A DNA stretch of 39,018 bases from JANNRA01 sp031401035 (GTDB lineage Bacteria; Desulfobacterota; Binatia; HRBIN30; CADEER01). The stretch spans positions 1 to 39,018 of the forward strand of contig JANNRA010000051.1 in the NCBI GenBank assembly GCA_031401035.1, given 5' to 3'. Shown piece after piece: positions 7,316 to 15,535 of the stretch (within the stretch, counting starts at the first letter, position 1; the number at the start of each line of letters is the position of its first letter). The position numbers were made by a program, and so were the translations under genes. Under the pieces are notes generated by a model, which saw only the letters and a list, made by a program, of their open reading frames with translations, did no database searches and was not told the origin of the DNA.

Positions 7316-7620
7316 CCTGCCCCCCCACTCGGATGCGGATAGCCCGCATCAGCTGTCGATTGCGGCGTGACTTCAGCTCGGACGTGCGATGCGAGCCTGT
7401 CGCGGCCCGCTGGTGGGACGAGGCTCGATCGCGCCGGGGCGGCGATCATGACCGGAGCCATAGCGGGGCGGCGCGGCGGACGCGAGCACGGTGCAGCCCC
7501 GGGATCCTCGCGCAGTTGGCGCGTCCGGACAGCCGCGCCGGGCGTTCTCGACCGCCGCCACCAGCTCGCGCACCGCCCGGAGCGTGCGGTCCGACCGCGT
7601 TCAGGGCCGGCGCGAGGTGC
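7316..7620. other. Intergenic, no gene recognised
   Basis: This 305-nt gap separates two minus-strand genes. It holds a small perfect hairpin (GATGCGG at 7332-7338 and CCGCATC at 7344-7350) that could affect the leader of the NlpC/P60-like gene. The short open frames here look like chance products of high GC; none has a recognisable motif or a ribosome-binding site. Confidence 0.5.
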
Positions 7621-10600
7621 TCACCCCTCCGCCGCGGCGTCGAGCGCGAACGACCGGCAGTGGCCGTCGCGATCGCAGAACTCCGCATCGGGGTGGCAGA
7701 GGCGCTCGCAACAGATCACGTCGAACGGGTCGCACACCGTGGAGGCGCACTGAGCGCCGCTCGCGCACTCCTCTCCCAACGCGCGGCGCGTGCAGCGCCC
7801 CTGGCGGCAGACGCCCGGCGCGCACTCGACGTCCTCGGTGCAGGCGCCGCCCTCCGGCCCGGCGCAGCCGACGAGGCCGGCGTAGACGGCGCCGACCAGG
7901 GCGTCGATGCCGCGATGGTCGAGCGCGAAGCACATCTGCTCGGGTCGAATGCCGACGACGATGCCGACGCTGGTGACCAGCTCGTCGACGCCGACCCGGC
8001 AGTCGCCGTCACAATCGCCCTGGCAGCGACCCGCGCATCTCGGATCGCGCCGCGCTCCCACCACCACCGCCGTCGGCTGGTCGCCGGCGGCGACGCGCGC
8101 GGTTACCGTCGCCGTCGCGGTGTCGATGACCGCGATCTCGCCCGCGAAGGCGTCGGTCGCGTAAAGTGTCGCCCCGTCGCCCGACAGGGCCAGTCCGCTC
8201 GGCGGATTGCCGAACGGCAGCGCGCTGCGGACGATGCCGCTCGCCAGGTCCAGCGCCACCAGCAGGGCCTGGGACGACGCGTGCGCCGGCAGCCAGGCCG
8301 TGCGCCCGTCGGGTGCGATGACCAGCGGCCCCGCCGGCATGACCGAGAGCGGGATGACCCGGCTGACGGTGCGCGTGGCAGGGTCGATGACCGAGAGGCG
8401 CTGCCCGAGGGGATCGAGCACGTACACCGCCCGGCCGTCGGGATCCTCGGCCAGCGTACGGGCGCCGCTCAGCGGGATGACTGCCACGACCGCGGCTGTG
8501 GTTGGCTCGACGACGTACACGCTCGCGTACCGTTCGTCGGCGACGTAGACGGCGCGTCCGGCCCGGTCGGCGCTCACGGCGACGGGGACGCCGATCGGCA
8601 CCTCCGGAGCGAGCGGGTCGAGCGACCCGATGCGCCGCCCGCCGAGCCCGACGTAGGGAACCGGGATGCGCGCCACTTCCGGCGCGAAGCCGAAGAACTC
8701 GTCGCCGGCGAAGGCGGCCCAGACCGCCGGATAGCCGCGGTCGACGGCGATGCCGGCCGGATTCACACCGGGGAACTTCCAGCGCACGGCGCCGCTGACC
8801 GTCTCGATGGCGAACACCGCGCCGGTGCCGACGCAGTTGCCACCGGCGCAGCGGGCCGCGACATAGAGCTCGGCGCCGTCGGGCGAGAGCGCCATGGCGC
8901 CGAGATAGGTGGTGCCATCAGGCAGGGCGATGACGCGCTCGATGCCGGCGCTTGGATCGACGACCGATATCGTTCCGGCGTAGAAGTTCGAGACGTACAC
9001 CACCTCGGCCGCATGCGCACCGCCGGCGGGCGCGCCGATGGCCATCGCCACGGCCATCAACCGCCGGCCAATGCGCCGGCGGCCCAGCAGGATGGAGACG
9101 ATCGCCAACGCGGGCCACACCGCCGGCGCGGACGCGTCGACCTGACAGCCGCCGCCTCCGCCGCGGTGCGGCGTCGGCGCAGGCGTTGGCGAGTGGGAGT
9201 GCGTCGGCGAGGCGACGGCGGAGGTCGCGGTCGGCGACGCAGACGGCGGCGCTGCCGTCACCGTTACGCTGGCCGGCGGTGGTCGGGTCGCCGTGGGGGT
9301 CGGCGAGGCGGTCGGCACCGGCAGGCCCGGGACGAACCCGACCGCCAGCGCCGACGGGCTGTCCGCCAGCGCTACGGTTGCGCCCGGCTCCAGCGTCAGC
9401 GGGTCGAATGCTGTCAGGACGGGGGCGCACCCATCGCCGTCGCAGCGCCAGTGCGCGGCGTAGACCGCGCTGCCGTCGGCAGCGGCGGCTACCGCGACCG
9501 CGCTGAAGTCGAACGTCCGCAGCAGCGCGAGCGCGTCGCGGTCGAGCGGCTGGCGGATCAGCGCGCTGCCGCACGACAGCGAACCGAGGTAGGCCGCCTG
9601 CTCGTCGGGCGCTAACGCCAGTTCGGTCGAGCAGCGCGGCAGCGGCACCGTCGCCACGCGGCGCCGCGTCGCCGTGTCGATGACCGACAGCGCACAACCG
9701 GCCGCGTCCGGCTCCGGGGAGGTGGCGAGCACGTAGGCGCGCGCGCCGTCGGCGCTCATCGCGATCGGGCCCGGGTTGGGACCGACCACCACCGCCGCGG
9801 CGACCGTCAGCGAGGTGCGGTCGATGATCGAGACGCTGCGCGAGCCGCGGTTGGCGACATAGATCGCGCGGCCATCCGGCGTCACGGCGACGCCGTCCGG
9901 CGCCGCGCCGACCGGCACGACCGCGACCGTCGCCAGCGCCGCCGGGTCGATCACCGCCAGCGACGCGTCGAGGCTCTGGGCGACGTACACCATCCCGTCC
10001 GGCCCGACCGCTGCGCGCCCGGCGCCGCGCAGCGGTACCGTGCCGCGCACGCCGCCGGTTGCGGTGTCGATGGCGATCAGCTCGGCCACGTCGTGGCTGA
10101 CAGCGTAGAGGCTGCGGCCGTCGGGCGCGAGCGCGAGCGCCGCGACGTGCATGTACGGCAGGGACCGCGAGATCACCGTACCGCGCGTCAGGTCGATGCT
10201 GTCCAGCGAACCGCTCTGCCCGGCGACGTAGGCCATCAGCCGCGGCGCGCCGCTCGGCAGCGGCGTCGGCGTGACCGTCGCGGTCGCCGTCGGCGGCGGC
10301 ACGGGCGCGCCCGGCACGCGCGCGACGGCGACGGCATCGGCTGGTCCGCCGAGCGCGACGGCGGGCGCGCGCGTTCCGCCGTCCGTGGCGATGGCAGTCA
10401 GCGTCGCCGGACTGCGGCTGCCCGCGTACACCAGGCCATCGCCCGGCGCGGCAGCGAGTAGGCGCGGATGTCGCAGCGGGATCGGATCGGCGACGACCTC
10501 GAGGTCGGGGCCGAGCACGAGGATCCGATCGGCGTCGGTGGCGACGAGGATCTGGCCGGCGTCGTCCACGAGCACCGCTTCGGGCTGCTCGTCCAGCCGC

Positions 10601-12351
10601 CTCGTCGCGCGCAGCGTGCGGGTGGCCGTATCGACGACGAAGATGCCCGGCGTGTCGGTGGACTCGCCGCCGATCTGGTGGGCGGTCACATACAACGTCG
10701 CGCCGTCGGCGCTGGCGGCGATTCCGGTCGGGATGACGCCGTACCCTAGGCGCAGCCGGCCGGCGATGGTGCCGCTCTGGAGGTCGACGAACACCACCTC
10801 GTCGTCATCGCCGCCGCGGTCGAGGCCGTAAGCGGCGCCGCCGTCCGCGCTGACGATGAGCGTCATGGGCGCGCTGCCGTCGCCGTGTGCGTCGACGGCC
10901 GGAATGCCGGCGACGACCGTCGCGGAGGTGAGGTCAACGACGTCGATGCGGCGGGCGAGGTAGCAGGAGACGTACGCGTGCCGCCCGTCCGGGGCGACGG
11001 CGACGGCGATTGGCCGCTCGCCGACCGGCACCCGCGCCACCACCGCGGCACGGGCGGTGTCGATCACCGAGAGCGTGTTCGAGAGCCCGTCGGCGGTGAT
11101 CACGCGGGTGCCGTCGGGCGTCGCTGCGAGCGCCTGCGGCGCGGTGCCGACCAGCTCGGCGGCGACCCGCCCCGCCACCGGGTCAATGGCGGCGACGCTG
11201 GCGCGGGTGGCGACGAGCAGGGGGCCGGCGGGCGTCGCCAGGGCCCGCAGCGCGGGCGCATGCAGCGGCAGCCGCTCGCGCACGGCGAGCGGCTGGACAT
11301 CGACCACCGACAGGGTGGCTTCCGAGTGAAGGACCACGGCGGTGCGCCCGTCCGCCGCGAAGACGATGTCGTTGGCGACGACGTCGAAGGGGACGTCGGA
11401 CACCAGCGCGCCGTCGGTGAGCGCCACGGCGACGAGTCGTCCCTGGCACTGCTCGTCGCCACACGTGAACACCACCGCCAGGGCCGTCGCGCCGTCCGGC
11501 GAGATGCCGAACGCGTGCAGGTGCCCGGGCAGGTCGATAGTCCCGACCACCCGCCGCGTCGCGGCATCGAGCACGGCGAGGTGATCGTACTGGCCGGCGT
11601 ACACCCGCGTCCCGTCGGGCGAGAATCCCAGACCCAGCACGGGGTCGGGCAACGCGAGCGTGGCGATCGTGCCGCGCTCGGTGTCGATCGACAGCAGGGT
11701 GGAGGTCGGGTCGTAGCGGGTGCGCCAGCCGTAGACATGGGTGCCGTCGGGATCGGCGACGAGGGTGTCGACGCGCGCGTCGCTCGTCTGGACGATCCGG
11801 CCGGTCGCCGTGTCGACGACGTCGAGGCCGTACTCGCCGGCGGCGTAGAGCCGCTGTCCGTCACCGGAGACCGCTACGGCGCTGGCGTCGATCAGCGGCA
11901 GGCTGGTCACCTGGCGTCCGTCCCGCACCACCGCCACCCCGCCGCCGCAGCCCGAGCCACCGGCGGCTACGTAGGCGGTGCCGTCCGCGGCGACGGCGAC
12001 GTCGTGGAAGTAGCTGCCGGGGAACGGCCCGACGGGAACGTCGGCGGTGATGCGATGGGTGGCGAGGTCGATCGTGGCGAGAGTCTGGCGCTCGCCGCTC
12101 ATCACGAAGGCGCTGCGCCCGTCAGCGCTGAGCGCGATGGCCGTCGGGCGGATGCCGTCGCCGACCGCGATCTCCGCCGTGACGACGCCGGCTTCGCCGT
12201 CGACGACGCTGACCCGGTCGGTGGCCTGGTGCGCCACGAACGCCAGCGAACGCCCCGCGCCCGCCGCGCCCGGCCGCGCGCCGACGCCAACTGCCGCGAC
12301 GACCGCCAGCGCGATCGCAGCACCCCGCGGAAAGAATCGGTTACCCGCCAT
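7621..12351 (-). CDS. Giant exported YVTN beta-propeller protein; apparent in-frame fusion of two genes
   Basis: The ATG at 12351, preceded by GGGGAG, gives 1576 aa. After a signal peptide (about 1-33) come many beta-propeller repeats of about 40 aa with VIDTAT and LSPDG motifs (about 34-680), a Thr/Pro linker (about 681-697), more propeller blades (to about 1010), and a second Thr/Pro linker. Then comes a segment that looks like a C-terminal sorting signal: GGGGGC (Cys1069), a hydrophobic helix, and GRRRIGRR. Directly after it, Met1099 starts what reads as a new signal peptide (MAVAMAIGAPAGGAHAAE) and a third propeller (about 1120-1435). The tail is a Cys-bounded dockerin-like module (about 1440-1498) and a Cys-rich region (about 1500-1565). 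The role is probably surface binding or scaffolding. Two ancestral genes, or a sequence error at the junction, explain the layout best. Confidence 0.85.
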   Translation of the reverse strand: MAGNRFFPRGAAIALAVVAAVGVGARPGAAGAGRSLAFVAHQATDRVSVVDGEAGVVTAEIAVGDGIRPTAIALSADGRSAFVMSGERQTLATIDLATHRITADVPVGPFPGSYFHDVAVAADGTAYVAAGGSGCGGGVAVVRDGRQVTSLPLIDASAVAVSGDGQRLYAAGEYGLDVVDTATGRIVQTSDARVDTLVADPDGTHVYGWRTRYDPTSTLLSIDTERGTIATLALPDPVLGLGFSPDGTRVYAGQYDHLAVLDAATRRVVGTIDLPGHLHAFGISPDGATALAVVFTCGDEQCQGRLVAVALTDGALVSDVPFDVVANDIVFAADGRTAVVLHSEATLSVVDVQPLAVRERLPLHAPALRALATPAGPLLVATRASVAAIDPVAGRVAAELVGTAPQALAATPDGTRVITADGLSNTLSVIDTARAAVVARVPVGERPIAVAVAPDGRHAYVSCYLARRIDVVDLTSATVVAGIPAVDAHGDGSAPMTLIVSADGGAAYGLDRGGDDDEVVFVDLQSGTIAGRLRLGYGVIPTGIAASADGATLYVTAHQIGGESTDTPGIFVVDTATRTLRATRRLDEQPEAVLVDDAGQILVATDADRILVLGPDLEVVADPIPLRHPRLLAAAPGDGLVYAGSRSPATLTAIATDGGTRAPAVALGGPADAVAVARVPGAPVPPPTATATVTPTPLPSGAPRLMAYVAGQSGSLDSIDLTRGTVISRSLPYMHVAALALAPDGRSLYAVSHDVAELIAIDTATGGVRGTVPLRGAGRAAVGPDGMVYVAQSLDASLAVIDPAALATVAVVPVGAAPDGVAVTPDGRAIYVANRGSRSVSIIDRTSLTVAAAVVVGPNPGPIAMSADGARAYVLATSPEPDAAGCALSVIDTATRRRVATVPLPRCSTELALAPDEQAAYLGSLSCGSALIRQPLDRDALALLRTFDFSAVAVAAAADGSAVYAAHWRCDGDGCAPVLTAFDPLTLEPGATVALADSPSALAVGFVPGLPVPTASPTPTATRPPPASVTVTAAPPSASPTATSAVASPTHSHSPTPAPTPHRGGGGGCQVDASAPAVWPALAIVSILLGRRRIGRRLMAVAMAIGAPAGGAHAAEVVYVSNFYAGTISVVDPSAGIERVIALPDGTTYLGAMALSPDGAELYVAARCAGGNCVGTGAVFAIETVSGAVRWKFPGVNPAGIAVDRGYPAVWAAFAGDEFFGFAPEVARIPVPYVGLGGRRIGSLDPLAPEVPIGVPVAVSADRAGRAVYVADERYASVYVVEPTTAAVVAVIPLSGARTLAEDPDGRAVYVLDPLGQRLSVIDPATRTVSRVIPLSVMPAGPLVIAPDGRTAWLPAHASSQALLVALDLASGIVRSALPFGNPPSGLALSGDGATLYATDAFAGEIAVIDTATATVTARVAAGDQPTAVVVGARRDPRCAGRCQGDCDGDCRVGVDELVTSVGIVVGIRPEQMCFALDHRGIDALVGAVYAGLVGCAGPEGGACTEDVECAPGVCRQGRCTRRALGEECASGAQCASTVCDPFDVICCERLCHPDAEFCDRDGHCRSFALDAAAEG
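9055..9060 (-). other. Fusion junction: Leu codon TTG directly before an internal ATG
   Basis: On the minus strand TTG (9060-9058) is followed at once by ATG (9057-9055). The upstream part ends in a Cys/hydrophobic/Arg tail of the kind that normally ends a protein, and the ATG begins a complete signal peptide. A single T-to-A change would turn TTG into TAG. An out-of-frame TGA (9059-9057) also overlaps the ATG. If the two parts are separate genes, the second CDS is 7621-9057 (478 aa). Confidence 0.6.
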
Positions 12352-12464
12352 TGCGCTCCCCTGCGCCGTCGCAAGCAACTTCTGTGCCCGCAGCGCGGCG
12401 CTCCCGCAAGCCTTCGATAGCTGAGGGAGAGACCGAAACCGCTGGCAGGCCTGCGACTCGCTAG

Positions 12465-12620
12465 TCGAACTGCCAGGGCGGCGGCATCGACAGCGGCGGC
12501 ACGCTCACCCTCACCCGCGTCGTGCTGCGCAACAACCTGTTCAGCGTCCGGCTGACGATCGGCGGCGGCGTCTACAACCACGGCGTGCTGATCGTGGGCG
12601 ACTCGACCACGACCGAACGA
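12465..12620 (+). pseudogene. Remnant of a right-handed beta-helix repeat protein
   Basis: The frame that opens after a TAG at 12462-12464 reads NCQGGGIDSGGTLTLTRVV, then IGGGVYNHGVLIVGDSTTT. These are two consecutive units of the GGGIYNxGTLTLxxxTVxxN repeat found in secreted beta-helix (polymorphic outer-membrane type) proteins. No start codon, signal peptide or further repeat remains, and the frame runs into the hairpin repeat at 12669. The rest of the gap, 12352-12464 and 12621-12668, shows nothing recognisable. Confidence 0.65.
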
Positions 12621-12668
12621 GATCTCTGTCGTCAGGGTTGGGCTCGGACCCCTCCTCGGCCGCTGTCC

Positions 12669-12733
12669 AACGGAGGAACGGAGAGGGACAGACCGGGACG
12701 GGCTTCCTCCGTTGCTCCGTTTCTCCGTGTGAA
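12669..12733. repeat. Dispersed hairpin repeat, copy D
   Basis: The left arm (about 12669-12685) is shorter than in the other copies; the right arm (about 12707-12733) is nearly identical to that of copy C, 5.4 kb away in the same orientation. The interior (GGAACGGAGAGGG and GGCTTCCTCC) is also shared with copy C. It lies between the beta-helix remnant and rlmE, 38 nt before the rlmE start, and would form a hairpin in the leader if transcription begins upstream of it. Confidence 0.75.
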
Positions 12734-12771
12734 TGGTTTCATCATATGCAGGCGGGGCAGGGGCGGCAGCG

Positions 12772-13371
12772 ATGGCGTATCAGCGCAAGGACACATTCTA
12801 TGCTCGCGCCAAGGCGGCAGGCTACCGCTCGCGCGCGGCCTATAAGCTTGTGGAGCTGGCGAAGCGCTACCAGCTGGTGCGGCGCGGCGACCACGTTGTC
12901 GATCTCGGCGCCTGGCCGGGTGGCTGGCTACAGGTGGCGGCCGAGCTGGCGGGGCCGCAGGGGGTCGTCGTCGGCATCGACCTGCTGCCGATCGACCCGC
13001 TCGGGCAGGGGCAGGTGGTGACCGTCGTTGGTGACGCGCGCGAGCCCGAGGTCCAGGCCGCGCTGCGCCAGCGCTGCCGCGGGCGGGTGGACGTCGTGTT
13101 ATCGGACATGGCGCCCAAACTGTCCGGTGTGCGCGACCGCGACTCGGCCCGCGCCGCCGAACTGGCCGAGGCGGCCCTGGCGATCGCCAAGGCATTGCTG
13201 AGCCCGGGCGGCCGGCTGGTCATCAAAGTGTTCAGCGGCGCCGAGGCCGAGGCGCTGGTGCGGGCGGTACGACCCTCCTTCAAGGTCGCCAAGCTGACCA
13301 AGCCGGAGGCGAGCCGCAAGGAGTCGGGGGAGATGTACCTGGTCTGCACGGGCTACGAGTCGCCGGGCTGA
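12772..13371 (+). CDS. rlmE: 23S rRNA 2'-O-ribose methyltransferase RlmE (FtsJ/RrmJ)
   Basis: The 199-aa product is a complete RlmE, close to the 209 aa of the E. coli enzyme. It methylates the 2'-O of U2552 in the 23S rRNA A-loop, using S-adenosylmethionine, late in 50S assembly. The SAM-binding motif DLGAWPGGW lies at 44-52. The catalytic K-D-K-E tetrad can be assigned as Lys25 (RAAYKL), Asp112 (LSDMAP), Lys152 (VIKVF) and Glu187 (GEMYLV), in near-constant offset from E. coli numbering. The ATG at 12772 has a GGGG-rich site about 10 nt upstream and begins at the conserved YQRKD segment; an in-frame ATG at 12733 would fall within the hairpin repeat. It stands alone, divergent from the propeller gene, with a strong hairpin after the stop. 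Confidence 0.95.
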   Translation: MAYQRKDTFYARAKAAGYRSRAAYKLVELAKRYQLVRRGDHVVDLGAWPGGWLQVAAELAGPQGVVVGIDLLPIDPLGQGQVVTVVGDAREPEVQAALRQRCRGRVDVVLSDMAPKLSGVRDRDSARAAELAEAALAIAKALLSPGGRLVIKVFSGAEAEALVRAVRPSFKVAKLTKPEASRKESGEMYLVCTGYESPG

Positions 13372-13373
13372 GT

Positions 13374-13405
13374 GTGGAGGGCGCGGCGGGCGCCGCGCCC
13401 TCCAC
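13374..13405 (+). terminator. Hairpin after rlmE
   Basis: A perfect 14-bp stem (13374-13387 with 13392-13405) and a GGGC loop begin 3 nt after the rlmE stop codon. No T-run follows, so termination may be partial or Rho-assisted. Position and strength fit a transcript end or an RNA-stabilising hairpin. Confidence 0.6.
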
Positions 13406-13778
13406 GGCGTCATCAGGGTGTCATTGCCCTGCAACCCCGCCCATCGCCTCACTCATCATCTGACACCCCAGGCTGGCCTGACCGGTCATCTGGTACGGAT
13501 GGACGCAGGTTTTTCGACATTTTGGCGTCACAAGGCGAACATTTGTGGTGTCAGGTGCTGCTCACGTTCGGCCGATAGGCCAGCTGGGCAATCAAACGCC
13601 TGACCGGGCCGGCTTGGCCTGGTTTTCGCATCGACCCCCCTCCGATGGCGTTCAAGTGGCGGGTGGAGCTGGGGTCTGGATGCGCAGACTGGCAGCCGTA
13701 CAGCGTTTGTGGCTGCCGCTCGGTATATGCGAAGTCGCATGCGTTCTAACGCATACAAGGGCGGGACGAGGAGCGGGC
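13406..13778 (+). promoter_or_regulatory. Leader region of the pil-aro cluster with two adjacent palindromes
   Basis: This gap of about 370 nt has no gene and should hold the promoter of the pilM operon. Two neighbouring palindromes share the core ATGCG/CGCAT: 13727-13740 (6-bp arms, 2-nt centre) and 13739-13754 (7-bp arms, 2-nt centre). Their centres are 13 bp apart, and they end about 24 nt before the pilM ATG. They could be operator sites or a leader hairpin switch. A sigma-54-like pattern (GG at 13616-13617, GC at 13628-13629) is present but could be chance in such GC-rich DNA. A somewhat AT-richer stretch lies around 13505-13550. Confidence 0.45.
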
Positions 13779-14897
13779 ATGGCCGTTGCGGCTGACTGGC
13801 AGGACCGATTCAAGCGGCTCTTCACGGTGTCGCTGGAGGACCTCAATCCATTCAAACGCCAAGAGAGCTACGTGGCCATCGACATCGGCTCGAGCTCGAT
13901 CAAGGTCCTCGAGGTGCGCACCTCGACCGACCAGCTGGAGCTGCTCAACTGGGGCTCCATCCCGACGCCGGCCTCGGCGATCCAGAGCAACATGGTCAGC
14001 GAGCCCGACCGCGTCGGCGAGGCGCTCAAGGCGCTGCTCGAGGCGAAGGGCATCAAGGCGCGCAAGGCGGTGACCGCCGTGCCGGGTCCGGCCGTGATGA
14101 TCAAGCGGGTGACGCTGCCGGCGCAGGGGCCGCAGGAGATGGAGAACACGATCATGCTCGAGGCGGGGAACTTCATCCCGGAAGAACTCGAGAACGTGAA
14201 CCTCGACTACCAGGTGATCGACACGCGCGCCGATGCCAAGGAGATGGAAGTCCTGCTCGCCGCGGCGAAGAAGGACATCGTCAGTAGTTACATCGAGACG
14301 GTGCGGGCGGCGGGGTTGCAGCCGGTGGTGGTGGACGTCGACTACTTCGCGCTCGACAACCTGTATGAGCTCAATTACGACCCCTCGCCCGGTCAGGTCG
14401 TGGCGCTGGTCAACATCGGTGCGCGCTACACCTCGATCAACATCCTCAAGGGGGGGCGCTCGGTGTTCACCGGCGACGTGCCGGTCGGTGGCCGCGACAT
14501 CACCGAAGCGTTGACCCGCGATCTCGGCGTGCCGGCCGACGAGGCCGAGCGGCTGAAGACCGGCCGCAGCACCGAGGGCATCGATCAGGAGCAGCTGACC
14601 ATGGCGCTCGGGCCGGCGGTCGACGCCCTGATCGAAGAGATCCACTACGCCCTCAGCTTCTTCTGGACCGCCGCCACCGACGAGCGCATCGACGTCCTCT
14701 ATCTGAGCGGCGGTGCGGCGCAGACGCCGGAGTTGGCGCAGCGCCTGTCGGAACGCATCGAAGCGCCGGTCGAGGTGACCGACCCCTTCAGCCGCATCGC
14801 GCTCAGCCCGTCAACCGACGCCGCCGCCCTGGCGCGGCACGCGTCGGAGTATGCCGTCGCGCTGGGGCTGGCGGTGCGCCGGCCGGGGGACAAATGA
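13779..14897 (+). CDS. pilM: Type IV pilus inner-membrane assembly protein PilM
   Basis: PilM is an actin-like (FtsA-fold) cytoplasmic ATP-binding protein that docks to the N-terminal tail of PilN and links the pilus motor to the alignment complex. This copy is 372 aa, slightly longer than the usual 350 or so. The phosphate-1 motif AIDIGSSSIKVLEV begins at residue 33; a second nucleotide-site strand reads VNIGARYTSINIL, and LYLSGGAAQTPEL is the adenosine-motif region. The ATG at 13779 has GGAG 9 nt upstream, and the downstream sequence matches the family from FKRQESYVAIDIG. It is the first gene of a run through aroB; its stop overlaps the pilN start by ATGA. Confidence 0.95.
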   Translation: MAVAADWQDRFKRLFTVSLEDLNPFKRQESYVAIDIGSSSIKVLEVRTSTDQLELLNWGSIPTPASAIQSNMVSEPDRVGEALKALLEAKGIKARKAVTAVPGPAVMIKRVTLPAQGPQEMENTIMLEAGNFIPEELENVNLDYQVIDTRADAKEMEVLLAAAKKDIVSSYIETVRAAGLQPVVVDVDYFALDNLYELNYDPSPGQVVALVNIGARYTSINILKGGRSVFTGDVPVGGRDITEALTRDLGVPADEAERLKTGRSTEGIDQEQLTMALGPAVDALIEEIHYALSFFWTAATDERIDVLYLSGGAAQTPELAQRLSERIEAPVEVTDPFSRIALSPSTDAAALARHASEYAVALGLAVRRPGDK

Positions 14898-15535
14898 TCC
14901 GCATCAATCTCCTTCCGCTCAAGGATTCCGCGCGCGCGCTCGGGCGCCGCCAGCAGATGTCGCTGGTCGCCCTCGGCGCGGTGACGATGCTGCTGATGAT
15001 GCTGATCCCCTTCCTGGTGCAGAGCCGCAAGCTGTCGGTGCTCGACGCCCAGGTCGGCGCCGTCACCAAGGAGATCCAGCAGTTCAACGCCCAGGTGCGC
15101 GAGGTCCGCGACCTCGACCGCCTGAAGAATGAAGTGAAGACCAAGCTGACCATCATTCAGGATCTCAACCGCAAGCGCGTCGGCCCGTCGCGTGTACTCG
15201 ACGACCTGAGCGTCGCGACGCCCGAGAACCTGTGGCTGATCGACTTCACCGAGATCGGCGGCGGTGCCACCTTCACCGGCCTGGCGCTCGACAACGAGAC
15301 CATCGCGCGCTTCATGCGCCTGCTGCAGGAATCACTGTACTTCCACGGCGTCGATCTGGTCGAGACCTCACGCCAGCAGCCCGGCGCCCAACCCGCCGCC
15401 GACGCGCCCGGCTCGTTCACGCGCTTCATCGTCAAGGCGACGATCGACTACTTCGGCCGCGACGGGAAGCCGCCCGAGCCGCCACCGGGCCAGCCGGCCG
15501 CGGTGAAGCCGGCGACGCAGGAGCCGCAGGCATGA
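14894..15535 (+). CDS. pilN: Type IV pilus assembly protein PilN
   Basis: PilN is a bitopic inner-membrane protein of the alignment subcomplex. Its N-terminal MIRINLLPLKD carries the conserved INLLP tail that inserts into PilM. One membrane helix follows at about residues 23-43, then a coiled coil (about 50-95) and a periplasmic ferredoxin-like core that pairs with PilO. The 213-aa length is typical, with a Pro-rich C-terminal tail. Its start overlaps the pilM stop by 4 nt (ATGA), and its stop overlaps the pilO start in the same way, which implies translational coupling. Confidence 0.95.
   Translation: MIRINLLPLKDSARALGRRQQMSLVALGAVTMLLMMLIPFLVQSRKLSVLDAQVGAVTKEIQQFNAQVREVRDLDRLKNEVKTKLTIIQDLNRKRVGPSRVLDDLSVATPENLWLIDFTEIGGGATFTGLALDNETIARFMRLLQESLYFHGVDLVETSRQQPGAQPAADAPGSFTRFIVKATIDYFGRDGKPPEPPPGQPAAVKPATQEPQA

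Noticed and set aside
7373..7573. Short minus-strand frame in the gap before the propeller gene's 3' end
   Set aside because: A 66-codon frame starting MRELVAAVENARRG had a mildly protein-like start, but no motif, ribosome-binding site or neighbour supports it.
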